A DNA stretch of 64,000 nucleotides, taken from contig CANHVU010000002.1 in assembly GCA_947464275.1 (NCBI GenBank), forward strand, positions 62,001 through 126,000. Reading direction: 5' to 3'. The translations under genes and the position numbers were made by a program. Below the pieces are notes generated by a model, which was not told the DNA's origin, did not search any database, and saw only the letters and a list, made by a program, of their open reading frames with translations. Each line of letters begins with the position of its first letter. Positions within the stretch are counted from its first letter, which is position 1. Positions 1 through 7,226 of the stretch are shown here, piece by piece. Source of the stretch: Bacteroidota bacterium (GTDB lineage Bacteria > Bacteroidota > Bacteroidia > UKL13-3).

Positions 1-1
1 G

Positions 2-223
2 GTAGCAGGTTATATTGGTTTAGTTTGTGGTGTATTTGGATTAGAGGCTGTAAGTGCTGCTATAAAAGGGCAAGAAAGTGGTATGTTTCAAAACCCAGGA
101 GTAGATATTATTATTGCCATAAAAGCATTAGCAATATTAATTTTCTCAGGTGCGTTAGCTGGCATTATTCCTGCACAAAAAGCAGTTAATATTAGTCCAG
201 TGGAAGCATTGAGGACGGAGTAA
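2..223 (+). CDS. ABC transporter permease, MacB/FtsX family (C-terminal fragment)
   Basis: This is the last 73 codons of a gene that begins before the window; the reading frame starts at base 2 and ends with TAA at 221-223. The fragment has a hydrophobic helix (AIKALAILIFSGALAG) followed by IIPAQKAVNISPVEALRTE, the hallmark C-terminus of FtsX/MacB-type permeases (G-x-x-P-A-x-K-A...PVEALR.E). Such permeases are the inner-membrane, mechanotransmitting half of tripartite or lipoprotein-type ABC exporters. The adaptor gene that follows 170 bp downstream supports a MacAB-like export system. The substrate cannot be inferred. The family call is firm; the exact subfamily is not. Confidence 0.85.
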   Translation, partial: VAGYIGLVCGVFGLEAVSAAIKGQESGMFQNPGVDIIIAIKALAILIFSGALAGIIPAQKAVNISPVEALRTE

Positions 224-271
224 AAGCCGATTGAAATAAATGCGAAGTGCGAAATGAATAATCACGCAAGG

Positions 272-361
272 CGTGAGCGGAGTCAATAAAATAGTTCGAA
301 TAAAAATATTGAAGTAAAGTATGAATTGCCGTTTGGCGGTTACTGAGCTTGTCGAAGTATA
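272..361. repeat. Intergenic copies of the GAGCGGAGTC / GAGCTTGTCGAAG repeat family
   Basis: The 167-bp gap between the permease and the adaptor carries GTGAGCGGAGTC (272-283) and TTACTGAGCTTGTCGAAGTA (340-359). Related words recur at 10664-10842 and in the 39.2-39.5 kb intergenic region, so this is a dispersed repeat and not unique leader sequence. A TTG codon at 349 inside the repeat would extend the adaptor gene by 14 residues, but this is most likely fortuitous. Confidence 0.7.
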
Positions 362-390
362 GCCAACGGAATAGAAGAAAAAAGAAAAAC

Positions 391-1485
391 ATGAAAAAAA
401 TAATTAGAACATTGGTATTTGTGGCACTTGGTGCTTTGTTTGTGTACACCATTTATTACTTGTATAATAAAAACCAAGAAAAGCCAACGGTATTTAAAAC
501 CACCCAAGCTTTTGAAACTGATATTGTGAAAAAAACTTTAGCTACAGGAAGCATTGTGCCTCGTAGAGAAATCAATATCAAACCTCAGGTTTCAGGTATT
601 ATTGAAAAAATATTTGTGGTAGCAGGCACGCATGTGAGCAAAGGAGATATGATTGCGCGTATAAAAATTATTCCCAACATGATTAATTTAGCCAATGCCG
701 AAAGCCGCATTACACGCGCAAAATTGGCTTTAGATAATGCAAAAATTGATTTTGATAGAAACCAAAAAATGTTTGATCAGAAAATGATTTCATTATCGGA
801 ATACCAACCTTTTGCCTTGGCATATAAAAACGCTAAGGAGGAGCTTGAAGCTGCTGAAAATAATATTGCGTTGATTAAAGAAGGGGTAAGTAAATCAGGG
901 GGTAAAGTAACTAATACGATTGTGCGCAGCACCATTGATGGAATGATTTTGGATATTCCGGTTAAAGAAGGTGGAAGTGTAATTGAAAGTAATAATTTTA
1001 ACGAAGGAACCACCATTGCCTCTATAGCCGATATGGGCGAAATGATTTTTGATGGAAAAGTAGATGAAAGTGAAGTAGGAAAAATTAAACCAGGAATGGA
1101 CTTAATTTTAACCATTGGCGCTTTAGATACTGTAAAATTCAACGCCAATTTAGAATACATTGCACCAAAAGGAGTGAAAGAAAATGGCGCTATTCAATTT
1201 CAAATAAAAGCAAAGGTAAACTTACAAAAAGGGGTGTTTTTACGCGCAGGTTATAGCAGTACCGCTGATATAGTTTTAGCTAAAAAAGAAAAAGTATTGG
1301 CCTTAGCCGAAGGTGTATTGCAATTTGAAAATAATAAAACTTTTGTAGAAGTAGAAACTGCTCCGCAAACATTTGAAAAACGCTACTTACAAACTGGCCT
1401 TAGCGATGGAATTAACATTGAAATTTTAGGTGGAATAAAAAAAGAAGATAAAATCAAAGACCCAAATGTGGAGAAGGTGGAGTAA
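391..1485 (+). CDS. MacA/HlyD-type periplasmic adaptor of an ABC exporter
   Basis: Membrane-fusion protein of about 364 aa that would bridge the inner-membrane MacB-like permease and an outer-membrane TolC-type channel. Residues ~5-24 form a single N-terminal membrane anchor. Next come a lipoyl/barrel-sandwich half (IKPQVSGIIEKIFVVAGTHV, ending VSKGDMIARI), a coiled-coil hairpin rich in A/E/K/N (about residues 95-165), the second lipoyl half (TIDGMILDIPVKEGGSVI) and beta-barrel/membrane-proximal domains. I chose the ATG at 391 because it precedes the basic-hydrophobic anchor; the upstream TTG (349) lies in a dispersed repeat. Gene order is permease then adaptor, the reverse of classic macAB. 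Family certain, substrate unknown. Confidence 0.88.
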   Translation: MKKIIRTLVFVALGALFVYTIYYLYNKNQEKPTVFKTTQAFETDIVKKTLATGSIVPRREINIKPQVSGIIEKIFVVAGTHVSKGDMIARIKIIPNMINLANAESRITRAKLALDNAKIDFDRNQKMFDQKMISLSEYQPFALAYKNAKEELEAAENNIALIKEGVSKSGGKVTNTIVRSTIDGMILDIPVKEGGSVIESNNFNEGTTIASIADMGEMIFDGKVDESEVGKIKPGMDLILTIGALDTVKFNANLEYIAPKGVKENGAIQFQIKAKVNLQKGVFLRAGYSSTADIVLAKKEKVLALAEGVLQFENNKTFVEVETAPQTFEKRYLQTGLSDGINIEILGGIKKEDKIKDPNVEKVE

Positions 1486-1598
1486 TGATTCACAAGAACT
1501 TCCTTATTTAATTCCTAGATGCGAACACGATAAATATTTTTACAATGCAACATTATTTATTGTAATATTGTCTAAACCTAGAACCAATAGTTAAAGAT

Positions 1599-2180
1599 AT
1601 GAAAAAATTTAGTTCAATAATTTTAATTGGCTTGTTAGTTATTTTCTCTTCTTGCAAAAAAACAGAATCAAATTGCAGCGGAAATGTGGAGATAAAAGGG
1701 AGTAATCACTTGGTTGATTTAAGTGTTTTAAAAACTGTTCCTCAAATGCTGGATAGTTTGGAAAAGTACCCCAATTTGCAGGCTGCAAGCATTATGGATG
1801 ATGAATATATGACTAGTTTAAGTTGTAACTATTTTTACAATAACTTAACAGTATTTGGTGCAAGTTACGAATTAACCAAAAGTAAAAAATTTGGCTATTT
1901 TGATTGTTATGATTACAGACCCAAAGTGACCCTTCCAAATAATTTGGCCCAAAATATTGATAATAAAAAAGCAATCGAAATAGCTAAAAAAGCAATTAAT
2001 TTAGAACCAACTTGTTTAACATCCCAACTTGGATATTCTTATCAAGATACTAGTGCTATTGAAAAAACTAGCAGCTATAAATTGGTTTGGAATATAAAAA
2101 GTGGCAGTGCCTACGTTATAGTTGACGCTAGCAATGGTAGTGTTTACTCCAAATTTGATGGTAGATTTACCATTAAATAA
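1599..2180 (+). CDS. Lipoprotein of unknown function, possible PepSY-like C-terminus
   Basis: 193-aa predicted lipoprotein. The N-terminus is a short basic segment, a hydrophobic core and the lipobox IFSSC (Cys ~19), followed by KK, the usual Bacteroidota outer-membrane lipoprotein start. The C-terminal third (KKAIEIAKKAINLEP..., then YKLVWNIKSGSAYVIVDASN and GSVYSKFDG) resembles the PepSY pattern of a helix followed by a hairpin ending in 'vDa.tG.v', but this is a visual resemblance only. It stands alone between the exporter and the Ada-like gene, each more than 100 bp away. I do not recognise a specific function. Confidence 0.7.
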   Translation: MKKFSSIILIGLLVIFSSCKKTESNCSGNVEIKGSNHLVDLSVLKTVPQMLDSLEKYPNLQAASIMDDEYMTSLSCNYFYNNLTVFGASYELTKSKKFGYFDCYDYRPKVTLPNNLAQNIDNKKAIEIAKKAINLEPTCLTSQLGYSYQDTSAIEKTSSYKLVWNIKSGSAYVIVDASNGSVYSKFDGRFTIK

Positions 2181-2323
2181 TTTACAACTTCAATAAATAA
2201 ATTTTAAAATAAAATGTATTCTTTTCCTTTTGAATACAGTTTGATGTAACAAAATAATCTTAGCAATATTCAGATTTTATAAACCTTTCCTAATTGTTAT
2301 TATTGCTTTGCAATTTGTAACAA

Positions 2324-3175
2324 ATGAACGAGCAAGAAATACTGAATTACCAGCGCATTGCAGCTGCAATTGAATTTATAAAAACAAATTTTAAGGCACA
2401 GCCCTCGTTAGAACAAATAGCAGCAGCAGTTCATTTAAGTCCTTTTCATTTTCAACGTTTGTTTGCTGAATGGGCTGGAACTAGTCCCAAGAAATTTTTA
2501 CAGTATATAAGTATTGAACATGCTAAATATTTATTAGGTACAAAGCAACAAACACTATTTAATACTGCCTTAGAAATGGGTTTTTCAAGCACCAGTGTGC
2601 TACATAATCTGTTTGTGAAAATAGAAAGTATGACACCAGCAGAGTATAAAAATGGTGGTAAAAATTTAATAATTAATTATAGTTTTGAGAGTAGCCCATT
2701 TGGTGTTTTAATAATTGCATCCACTCCTAAAGGAATCTGTTATATAGCTTTTATGGAGAATGAGGAATTGTCTGTTAACCTACTCCAATCACAATTTCCT
2801 GCTGCAAGTATTGTTTTTAATAAAGTAAATTTTCATAAACAAGTTAAACATTTTTTTGAATTGAATTCAGGTAATCATGGTCCTATAAAACTTCATTTAA
2901 AGGGAACCGATTTCCAACTTAAGGTTTGGGAAGCCTTGTTGAAAATTCCATTAGGTGAGTTAAGTACTTATGGTCAGTTAGCAAAACAAATAGACAACCC
3001 AAATGCATCTAGAGCAGTGGGAACAGCCATTGGTAACAATCCCATTGCATTTATTATTCCTTGTCATAGAGTTATACAAGCTTCGGGTTTGATAGGAGGA
3101 TATATGTGGGGAAGTACGCGCAAAACTGCTATAATAGGATGGGAGAGTGCAATTAATGAAAACGAAAAAAAATAA
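2324..3175 (+). CDS. Ada-like protein: AraC-type HTH fused to methylated-DNA-[protein]-cysteine methyltransferase
   Basis: 283-aa protein predicted to repair O6-alkylguanine by suicidal transfer to a cysteine, and probably to bind DNA. Residues ~10-110 are an AraC double helix-turn-helix (LEQIAAAVHLSPFHFQRLFA and FNTALEMGFSSTSVLHNLF). Residues ~195-277 are the alkyltransferase domain with FQLKVWEALLKIPLGELSTY and the active-site motif IPCHRVI (Cys ~247). The N-terminal zinc domain of E. coli Ada, which senses phosphotriesters with its own Cys cluster, is absent. It therefore cannot act as a classical adaptive-response activator by that route; the two-domain form is common in Bacteroidota. It is 26 bp upstream of the MmcQ/YjbR gene, so the two may be co-transcribed. 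Confidence 0.9.
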   Translation: MNEQEILNYQRIAAAIEFIKTNFKAQPSLEQIAAAVHLSPFHFQRLFAEWAGTSPKKFLQYISIEHAKYLLGTKQQTLFNTALEMGFSSTSVLHNLFVKIESMTPAEYKNGGKNLIINYSFESSPFGVLIIASTPKGICYIAFMENEELSVNLLQSQFPAASIVFNKVNFHKQVKHFFELNSGNHGPIKLHLKGTDFQLKVWEALLKIPLGELSTYGQLAKQIDNPNASRAVGTAIGNNPIAFIIPCHRVIQASGLIGGYMWGSTRKTAIIGWESAINENEKK

Positions 3176-3201
3176 CTAATTTGCAATAAATTATTATAAA
3201 A

Positions 3202-3558
3202 ATGAATATTGAATACTTACGCGATTATTGTATCAATAAAAAAGGTGTAGAGGAAACTTTTCCTTTTGATAACGATACATTAGTTTTTAAAGTAATGGGA
3301 AAAATGTTTGCTCTCACTTCTTTAGCCAATCCTACAAGTGTAAATTTGAAATGTGATCCAGAAAAAGCCATTGAGTTACGAGCTAGTTACGATGCCATAA
3401 AACCAGGTTTTCACATGAGTAAAACACATTGGAATACCATTGATTATAATGGTGATGCTAACGATCAATTAATACTCGAATTAGTTGACCATTCTTATCA
3501 ATTAGTAATAGCTGGACTTACTAAAAAACTAAAAATGGAGTTAGAAAATTTAGCATAA
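3202..3558 (+). CDS. MmcQ/YjbR family protein (double-wing DNA-binding fold)
   Basis: 118-aa protein of the YjbR/MmcQ/CyaY-like fold. Visible family features are the N-terminal helix and 'KKGVEETFPFDNDTLVFKV', then MGKMFALTSL, the 'VNLKCDPEKAIELRASYDAI' segment, GFHMSKTHWNTI, and a C-terminal helix with 'HSYQLVIAGLTKK'. These match the conserved 'P.g.h.s..hWntv' core. The biochemical role of the family is not well established; it is often listed as predicted DNA-binding. It lies 26 bp after the Ada-like alkyltransferase and ends at a shared terminator with asnS. Family assignment is strong. Confidence 0.88.
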   Translation: MNIEYLRDYCINKKGVEETFPFDNDTLVFKVMGKMFALTSLANPTSVNLKCDPEKAIELRASYDAIKPGFHMSKTHWNTIDYNGDANDQLILELVDHSYQLVIAGLTKKLKMELENLA

Positions 3559-3561
3559 AAA

Positions 3562-3592
3562 AAGGCCATCATTTCTGATAGCCTTATTTTTT
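3562..3592. terminator. Convergent (bidirectional) intrinsic terminator
   Basis: AAGGC-c-ATCA (3562-3571), TTTC loop, TGAT-a-GCCTT (3576-3585), then a T-rich run on the + strand and an A-rich run upstream. It sits between the YjbR-type gene and the convergent asnS gene and can serve both. Confidence 0.8.
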
Positions 3593-3601
3593 TATAAATT
3601 A

Positions 3602-5125
3602 TTATGGTAATAAACGTCCATACATTCTAGGGAATGGAATACTTTCGCGTACATGCGGTAATTTACAAATCCAAGTTACCAAACGCTCCAAACCTAAACC
3701 AAAACCTGCATGTGGCACACTTCCATATCTGCGTAAATCTAAATACCACTCAAAGGCTTCCATTGGAAGTTCGTGTTCGTTAATTTTACCAATTAATAAA
3801 TCGGTATCAGTTTCACGCTCACCACCACCAACTATTTCGCCATAACCTTCAGGTGCTAATACATCCACACCACGTGCAAATTCAGCGTTTTCTGGATCAC
3901 GTTTTAAGTAAAACGCTTTCACTGCATGAGGCCAATTGTAAACCATAACAGGTACATCAAACAAACGTGTTAAAACAGTTTCATCGCTTCCGCCAAAATC
4001 GTTTCCGTATTCAAAGTTTCTAGCCGATTCTAACCAACCCGGAATATTGCGTTCTTGTTCTTCTAGGTCTTTTAACTCTTGTTTTAATTTATCAATTTTA
4101 GCTTGGTTAAAACCAATTTCTCCTTTTTTCATTCCAGGAGTTTTAATTCTTTCTTCGCGTTCAGCTATCTCTGCATTTACCTCTACTATTTTAGCTTTTA
4201 CTTGAGCTAATTCGTCTTCTAACGATTTAATAGAGTTTTGTCCGTTTACATCTTGCTCACCTTTAATAATGCGAACTGCCTCATCGTAAGTTAAACGAGG
4301 GAAAGGCCTAACAATTTGTTCTAAAACAGTGGTATCTCTTCCTACCATTTCTAGTTCTGCTTTGCAATTTGCCAATACATTTGAAACTACAAAACGCAAG
4401 AAATTTTCAATAACATCCATGTTTTGGAAAATATCGTAAAACACCATTTCGGGTTCTATCATCCAAAACTCCGATAAATGCCTACGTGTTTTCGATTTTT
4501 CAGCTCTAAAAGTGGGTCCAAATGTGTAAATTTTACCCATAGCAAAAGCCATTGCCTCACCATAAAGCTGACCACTTTGACTTAAATAGGCAGTATCGCC
4601 ATAAAAATCGGTTTCAAATAAATTGGTTGTTCCTTCGCAGGCATTACCTGTAAATAAAGGTGCATCCATTTGAACAAAACCTTCGTTTTGGAAAAACTGA
4701 TGTATAGAGAAAATAATTTGATTTCTAATTTTCATAATAGCCCACTGACGTTGGCTACGCAACCACAAATGGCGTTTGTCCATTAAAAAATCAACCCCAT
4801 GTTCTTTTTTCGAAATTGGGTATTCATCGGCTACCGAAATTACTTTTACATTACTTGCTTGAATTTCGTATCCGCCTATTTGTTTTTCATCTTTTCTAAC
4901 GCTACCAGTTATTTCAATTGAAGTTTCAATTGAAATTTTTTTACATTCGTTAAATACCTCTTCGCTTACGCTATCGGCACTAACCACACATTGGCACCAT
5001 CCTGTACCATCGCGTAAAATTATAAAATAAATTCCTTTACTATCTCTGCGGTTGCTTGCCCAACCTTTTAGTGTAACTTCTTTTCCTTCGTAATCTTTTA
5101 AGTCTTTAATTAAAAATGCTTGCAT
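3602..5125 (-). CDS. asnS: Asparaginyl-tRNA synthetase
   Basis: 507-aa class IIb aminoacyl-tRNA synthetase charging tRNA-Asn. An N-terminal OB-fold anticodon-binding domain (VTLKGWASNRRDSKGIYFII) is followed by the class II core. Motif 2 is seen as TFRAEKSKTRRHLSEFWMIE (about residues 205-224) and motif 3 as GFGLGLERLVTWI near the C-terminus. A Lys/Glu-rich segment at about residues 295-360 (SIKSLEDELAQVKAKI... ending LKDLEEQERNIPGW) is an insertion predicted to form an antiparallel coiled coil. It makes the protein longer than the usual ~460-470 aa. The start is the ATG at 5125. A TACTTTTG element lies ~35 bp upstream. Confidence 0.96.
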   Translation of the reverse strand: MQAFLIKDLKDYEGKEVTLKGWASNRRDSKGIYFIILRDGTGWCQCVVSADSVSEEVFNECKKISIETSIEITGSVRKDEKQIGGYEIQASNVKVISVADEYPISKKEHGVDFLMDKRHLWLRSQRQWAIMKIRNQIIFSIHQFFQNEGFVQMDAPLFTGNACEGTTNLFETDFYGDTAYLSQSGQLYGEAMAFAMGKIYTFGPTFRAEKSKTRRHLSEFWMIEPEMVFYDIFQNMDVIENFLRFVVSNVLANCKAELEMVGRDTTVLEQIVRPFPRLTYDEAVRIIKGEQDVNGQNSIKSLEDELAQVKAKIVEVNAEIAEREERIKTPGMKKGEIGFNQAKIDKLKQELKDLEEQERNIPGWLESARNFEYGNDFGGSDETVLTRLFDVPVMVYNWPHAVKAFYLKRDPENAEFARGVDVLAPEGYGEIVGGGERETDTDLLIGKINEHELPMEAFEWYLDLRRYGSVPHAGFGLGLERLVTWICKLPHVRESIPFPRMYGRLLP

Positions 5126-5157
5126 GTATCAATAAGTCTCTTTTGTATAATTAAGTA

Positions 5158-5165
5158 CAAAAGTA
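5158..5165 (-). promoter_or_regulatory. Candidate -7 element (TACTTTTG) of asnS
   Basis: On the minus strand the sequence reads TACTTTTG, an exact match to the Bacteroidota sigma-A -7 consensus TAnnTTTG, 33 bp upstream of the asnS start. I see no TTG at the expected -33 position, so only the -7 half is supported. Confidence 0.5.
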
Positions 5166-5366
5166 ATTTATTTTGAGCTATTAGCCATAAAGTTTGCATT
5201 TAGTTTTAGTAGTTTGTGTAATTTCTTGTCATACTACAATAATTTGTTATAGCCAGTGAAACCATTGTTTTAATCAAAAAAAATAGTTTATTGCTATTTG
5301 TAATTTATTAAAAACAAGCATTTAAAGGGTGCTTTTAACCAAAACTTATTTAAAAAAAATTTACCA

Positions 5367-6293
5367 ATGAAAAAAATTATTTTGTCAGCTTTAGCTGCGT
5401 TTTTTGTATCTATTGCTGGCTTTGCACAAGAAATAGACAGCACCCAAATTTGGGCCGATTTAGTAGAATCTAACTTAAAGTACGAAACTGGAGTTATTGA
5501 TTTAAAAGATGGAAATGCAAAACTTACTGTACCACGAGGCTTCAAATTTTTGAATAAAGAACAAAGTATTTATGTTCTTACCGAACTTTGGGGAAACCCA
5601 GCAGATAGTTCTACAATAGGAATGTTAGTTCCTGAAAATAGGGGTGTGGTTGGCACAAAAAGCTGGGCTTTTACTATCAGTTTCGATGCAATGGGATATG
5701 TAAAAGATGACGATGCAGACGATATTGATTACAGTGAATTGTTAAAAGAACAACAAAAAGAATTTGAAGAAGCTAATCCTGAAAGAGTTAAAGCGGGTTA
5801 TCAACCAATTCAATTTGTAGGTTGGGCATCAACTCCTTTTTACGATAAAAACAAAAAAGTATTGCATTGGGCTAAGGAATTAAAATTTGGAACTGATAGC
5901 TTAAGTACTTTAAATTACAACTTACGTGTTTTAGGTCGTAAGGGTATTTTTATGTTAAATGCAGTTGCTTCTATGGATGAATTAAATGAAGTTAAATCAT
6001 CAATTGATAAAGTAATTACCAGTGTGCAGTTTAATGAAGGTAGCAGATATGCTGATTTTGATTCAAATATTGATGAAGTTGCAGCTTGGACAATTGGCGG
6101 TTTAGTAGCAGGTAAAATTTTAGCTAAAGTTGGAATTTTTGCTGTATTAGCTAAGTTTGGTAAAGTTATTATTTTGGGTTTAATAGCTGCTGGTGGATTT
6201 ATTTGGAGATTAATTACAGGTAAACGTAAAAAGAATGAAGATGAAAATAATGATTCTTCTAGCAATATGGAAGATGCAAAAGTAATTGAATAA
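5367..6293 (+). CDS. DUF2167 family membrane protein
   Basis: 308-aa protein with a signal peptide (MKKIILSALAAFFVSIAGFA then QE) and a C-terminal membrane region at about residues 233-277 (two hydrophobic stretches), followed by a basic-acidic tail. The middle matches the DUF2167 pattern of 'predicted membrane-anchored proteins': GNPADSSTIGMLVPE, WAFTISFDAMGYVKDDDAD, IQFVGWASTPFYD and LNYNLRVLGRKGIFMLNAVA. The bulk would be periplasmic, anchored at the C-terminus. The molecular role of the family is unknown. It is a single-gene unit: asnS diverges upstream and a strong terminator follows. Confidence 0.85.
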   Translation: MKKIILSALAAFFVSIAGFAQEIDSTQIWADLVESNLKYETGVIDLKDGNAKLTVPRGFKFLNKEQSIYVLTELWGNPADSSTIGMLVPENRGVVGTKSWAFTISFDAMGYVKDDDADDIDYSELLKEQQKEFEEANPERVKAGYQPIQFVGWASTPFYDKNKKVLHWAKELKFGTDSLSTLNYNLRVLGRKGIFMLNAVASMDELNEVKSSIDKVITSVQFNEGSRYADFDSNIDEVAAWTIGGLVAGKILAKVGIFAVLAKFGKVIILGLIAAGGFIWRLITGKRKKNEDENNDSSSNMEDAKVIE

Positions 6294-6314
6294 GTTAATC
6301 TTTAACTTTTTCTG

Positions 6315-6338
6315 AAAGAGCCTTCGGGCTCTTTTTTT
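6315..6338 (+). terminator. Intrinsic terminator after the DUF2167 gene
   Basis: Perfect 8-bp stem AAAGAGCC/GGCTCTTT closed by a TTCG tetraloop and followed by a run of T. It lies 22 bp after the stop codon. Confidence 0.9.
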
Positions 6339-6408
6339 ATGTCTATTTTTACCATAATGTAACATTTTTAAAAAGTTGTTATTACTACTTTCGAGAAAAA
6401 ATAATTTT

Positions 6409-6825
6409 ATGGACAGAAAAGAATTTTTATCGCAAGTTGGCTTTGGTGTAGCCGCATTATTAGTACCCGTTTGTATTGGTGGTGTTTCAAGTTGTTCTAA
6501 AGAAAGTACAACTACTTCAACCCCAAGTAATGTTGATTTTACCCTAGATGTAAGCACAGGCGCTTTAGCTGCTAATGGAGGTTATTTGGTAAGTAATGGT
6601 GTAATTGTAGCCCGCACTACCTCTGGCAGTTTTATAGCAGTATCGGCTGCTTGCACACACGAGGGAACCAATGTTTATTACAGCTCAAGTAATAATAATT
6701 TTATTTGCCCAAACCATGGTGCAAAGTTTAGTACCACAGGTGCAGTAACTCAAGGTCCAGCCTCTAAAAGTTTAACTCAATATAAAACTACTTTAACTGG
6801 AACCAGTTTAAGGGTTTATTCTTGA
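6409..6825 (+). CDS. Rieske [2Fe-2S] domain lipoprotein
   Basis: About 138 aa. The N-terminus (MDRKEFLSQVGFG, hydrophobic stretch, GVSSC) looks like a lipoprotein signal, so the protein is likely anchored in the cell envelope. The Rieske cluster ligands are present: CTH at residues ~83-85 and CPNHG 15 residues further on, giving C-x-H-x15-C-x2-H. I chose the ATG at 6409 because the longer reading adds 11 residues before a natural start. The domain is small and stands alone, so it is not a full cytochrome bc-type Rieske subunit; it resembles the ferredoxin-like 'ubiquinol-cytochrome c reductase iron-sulfur subunit' relatives often annotated in Bacteroidota. Redox partner unknown. Confidence 0.88.
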   Translation: MDRKEFLSQVGFGVAALLVPVCIGGVSSCSKESTTTSTPSNVDFTLDVSTGALAANGGYLVSNGVIVARTTSGSFIAVSAACTHEGTNVYYSSSNNNFICPNHGAKFSTTGAVTQGPASKSLTQYKTTLTGTSLRVYS

Positions 6826-7226
6826 AAATAGACACAATATTTTTTGTAAATACCGTATTAATTATCTCCAATTTTTAGCTGAATATTATTAAATAATTAT
6901 ATAATTTTAGTTGGCCATTTTCGGCATGGTATTTATTTTGGTGCTTTGTATTTTATTTTAGACAATTAATTGATAATGTGGTGAATTGATAAGGCTTATT
7001 TGCCTTACCAACACTGCATTTTTTTTTGTGTAAAAAACCTTATTCACAGGCTAACTTTTAACAAATAAAGCACTTGCCAAGCCTCTCCAAAAAATGTGTG
7101 CATATTCTAACTTGATTTAGCGTTTATATACTTGCATTTTTGATTGACTATTTATCGCCAAAAATTTAAAAAGTGGTTTTAAATAAAAAGTACCATCAAG
7201 TCTGAATTAAAGCAAGCCATTAAACC
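6826..7226 (+). other. 401-bp leader region of nrdJ with a weak promoter candidate
   Basis: Very AT-rich and without a convincing ORF. It contains a small AAGGC...GCCTT hairpin near 6990-7006. A possible promoter is TTG at 7112-7114, 20 bp, then CATTTTTG at 7135-7142, about 85 bp before the nrdJ start. I looked for adenosylcobalamin-riboswitch landmarks and for paired NrdR boxes and saw neither by eye. Confidence 0.4.

Noticed and set aside
349-390. TTG start giving 14 extra residues to the MacA-like protein
   Set aside because: The extension is encoded in a dispersed repeat and precedes a normal ATG with a membrane anchor.
777-1160. 127-aa reverse-strand reading frame inside the adaptor gene
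   Set aside because: It is antisense to a well-conserved membrane-fusion protein, lacks any domain and follows its codon pattern.
6826-7226. Adenosylcobalamin riboswitch upstream of nrdJ
   Set aside because: I looked for GCCACTG-type and other conserved B12-box words and a matching fold; the stretch is AT-rich and shows only a small hairpin. Absence by eye is not proof.
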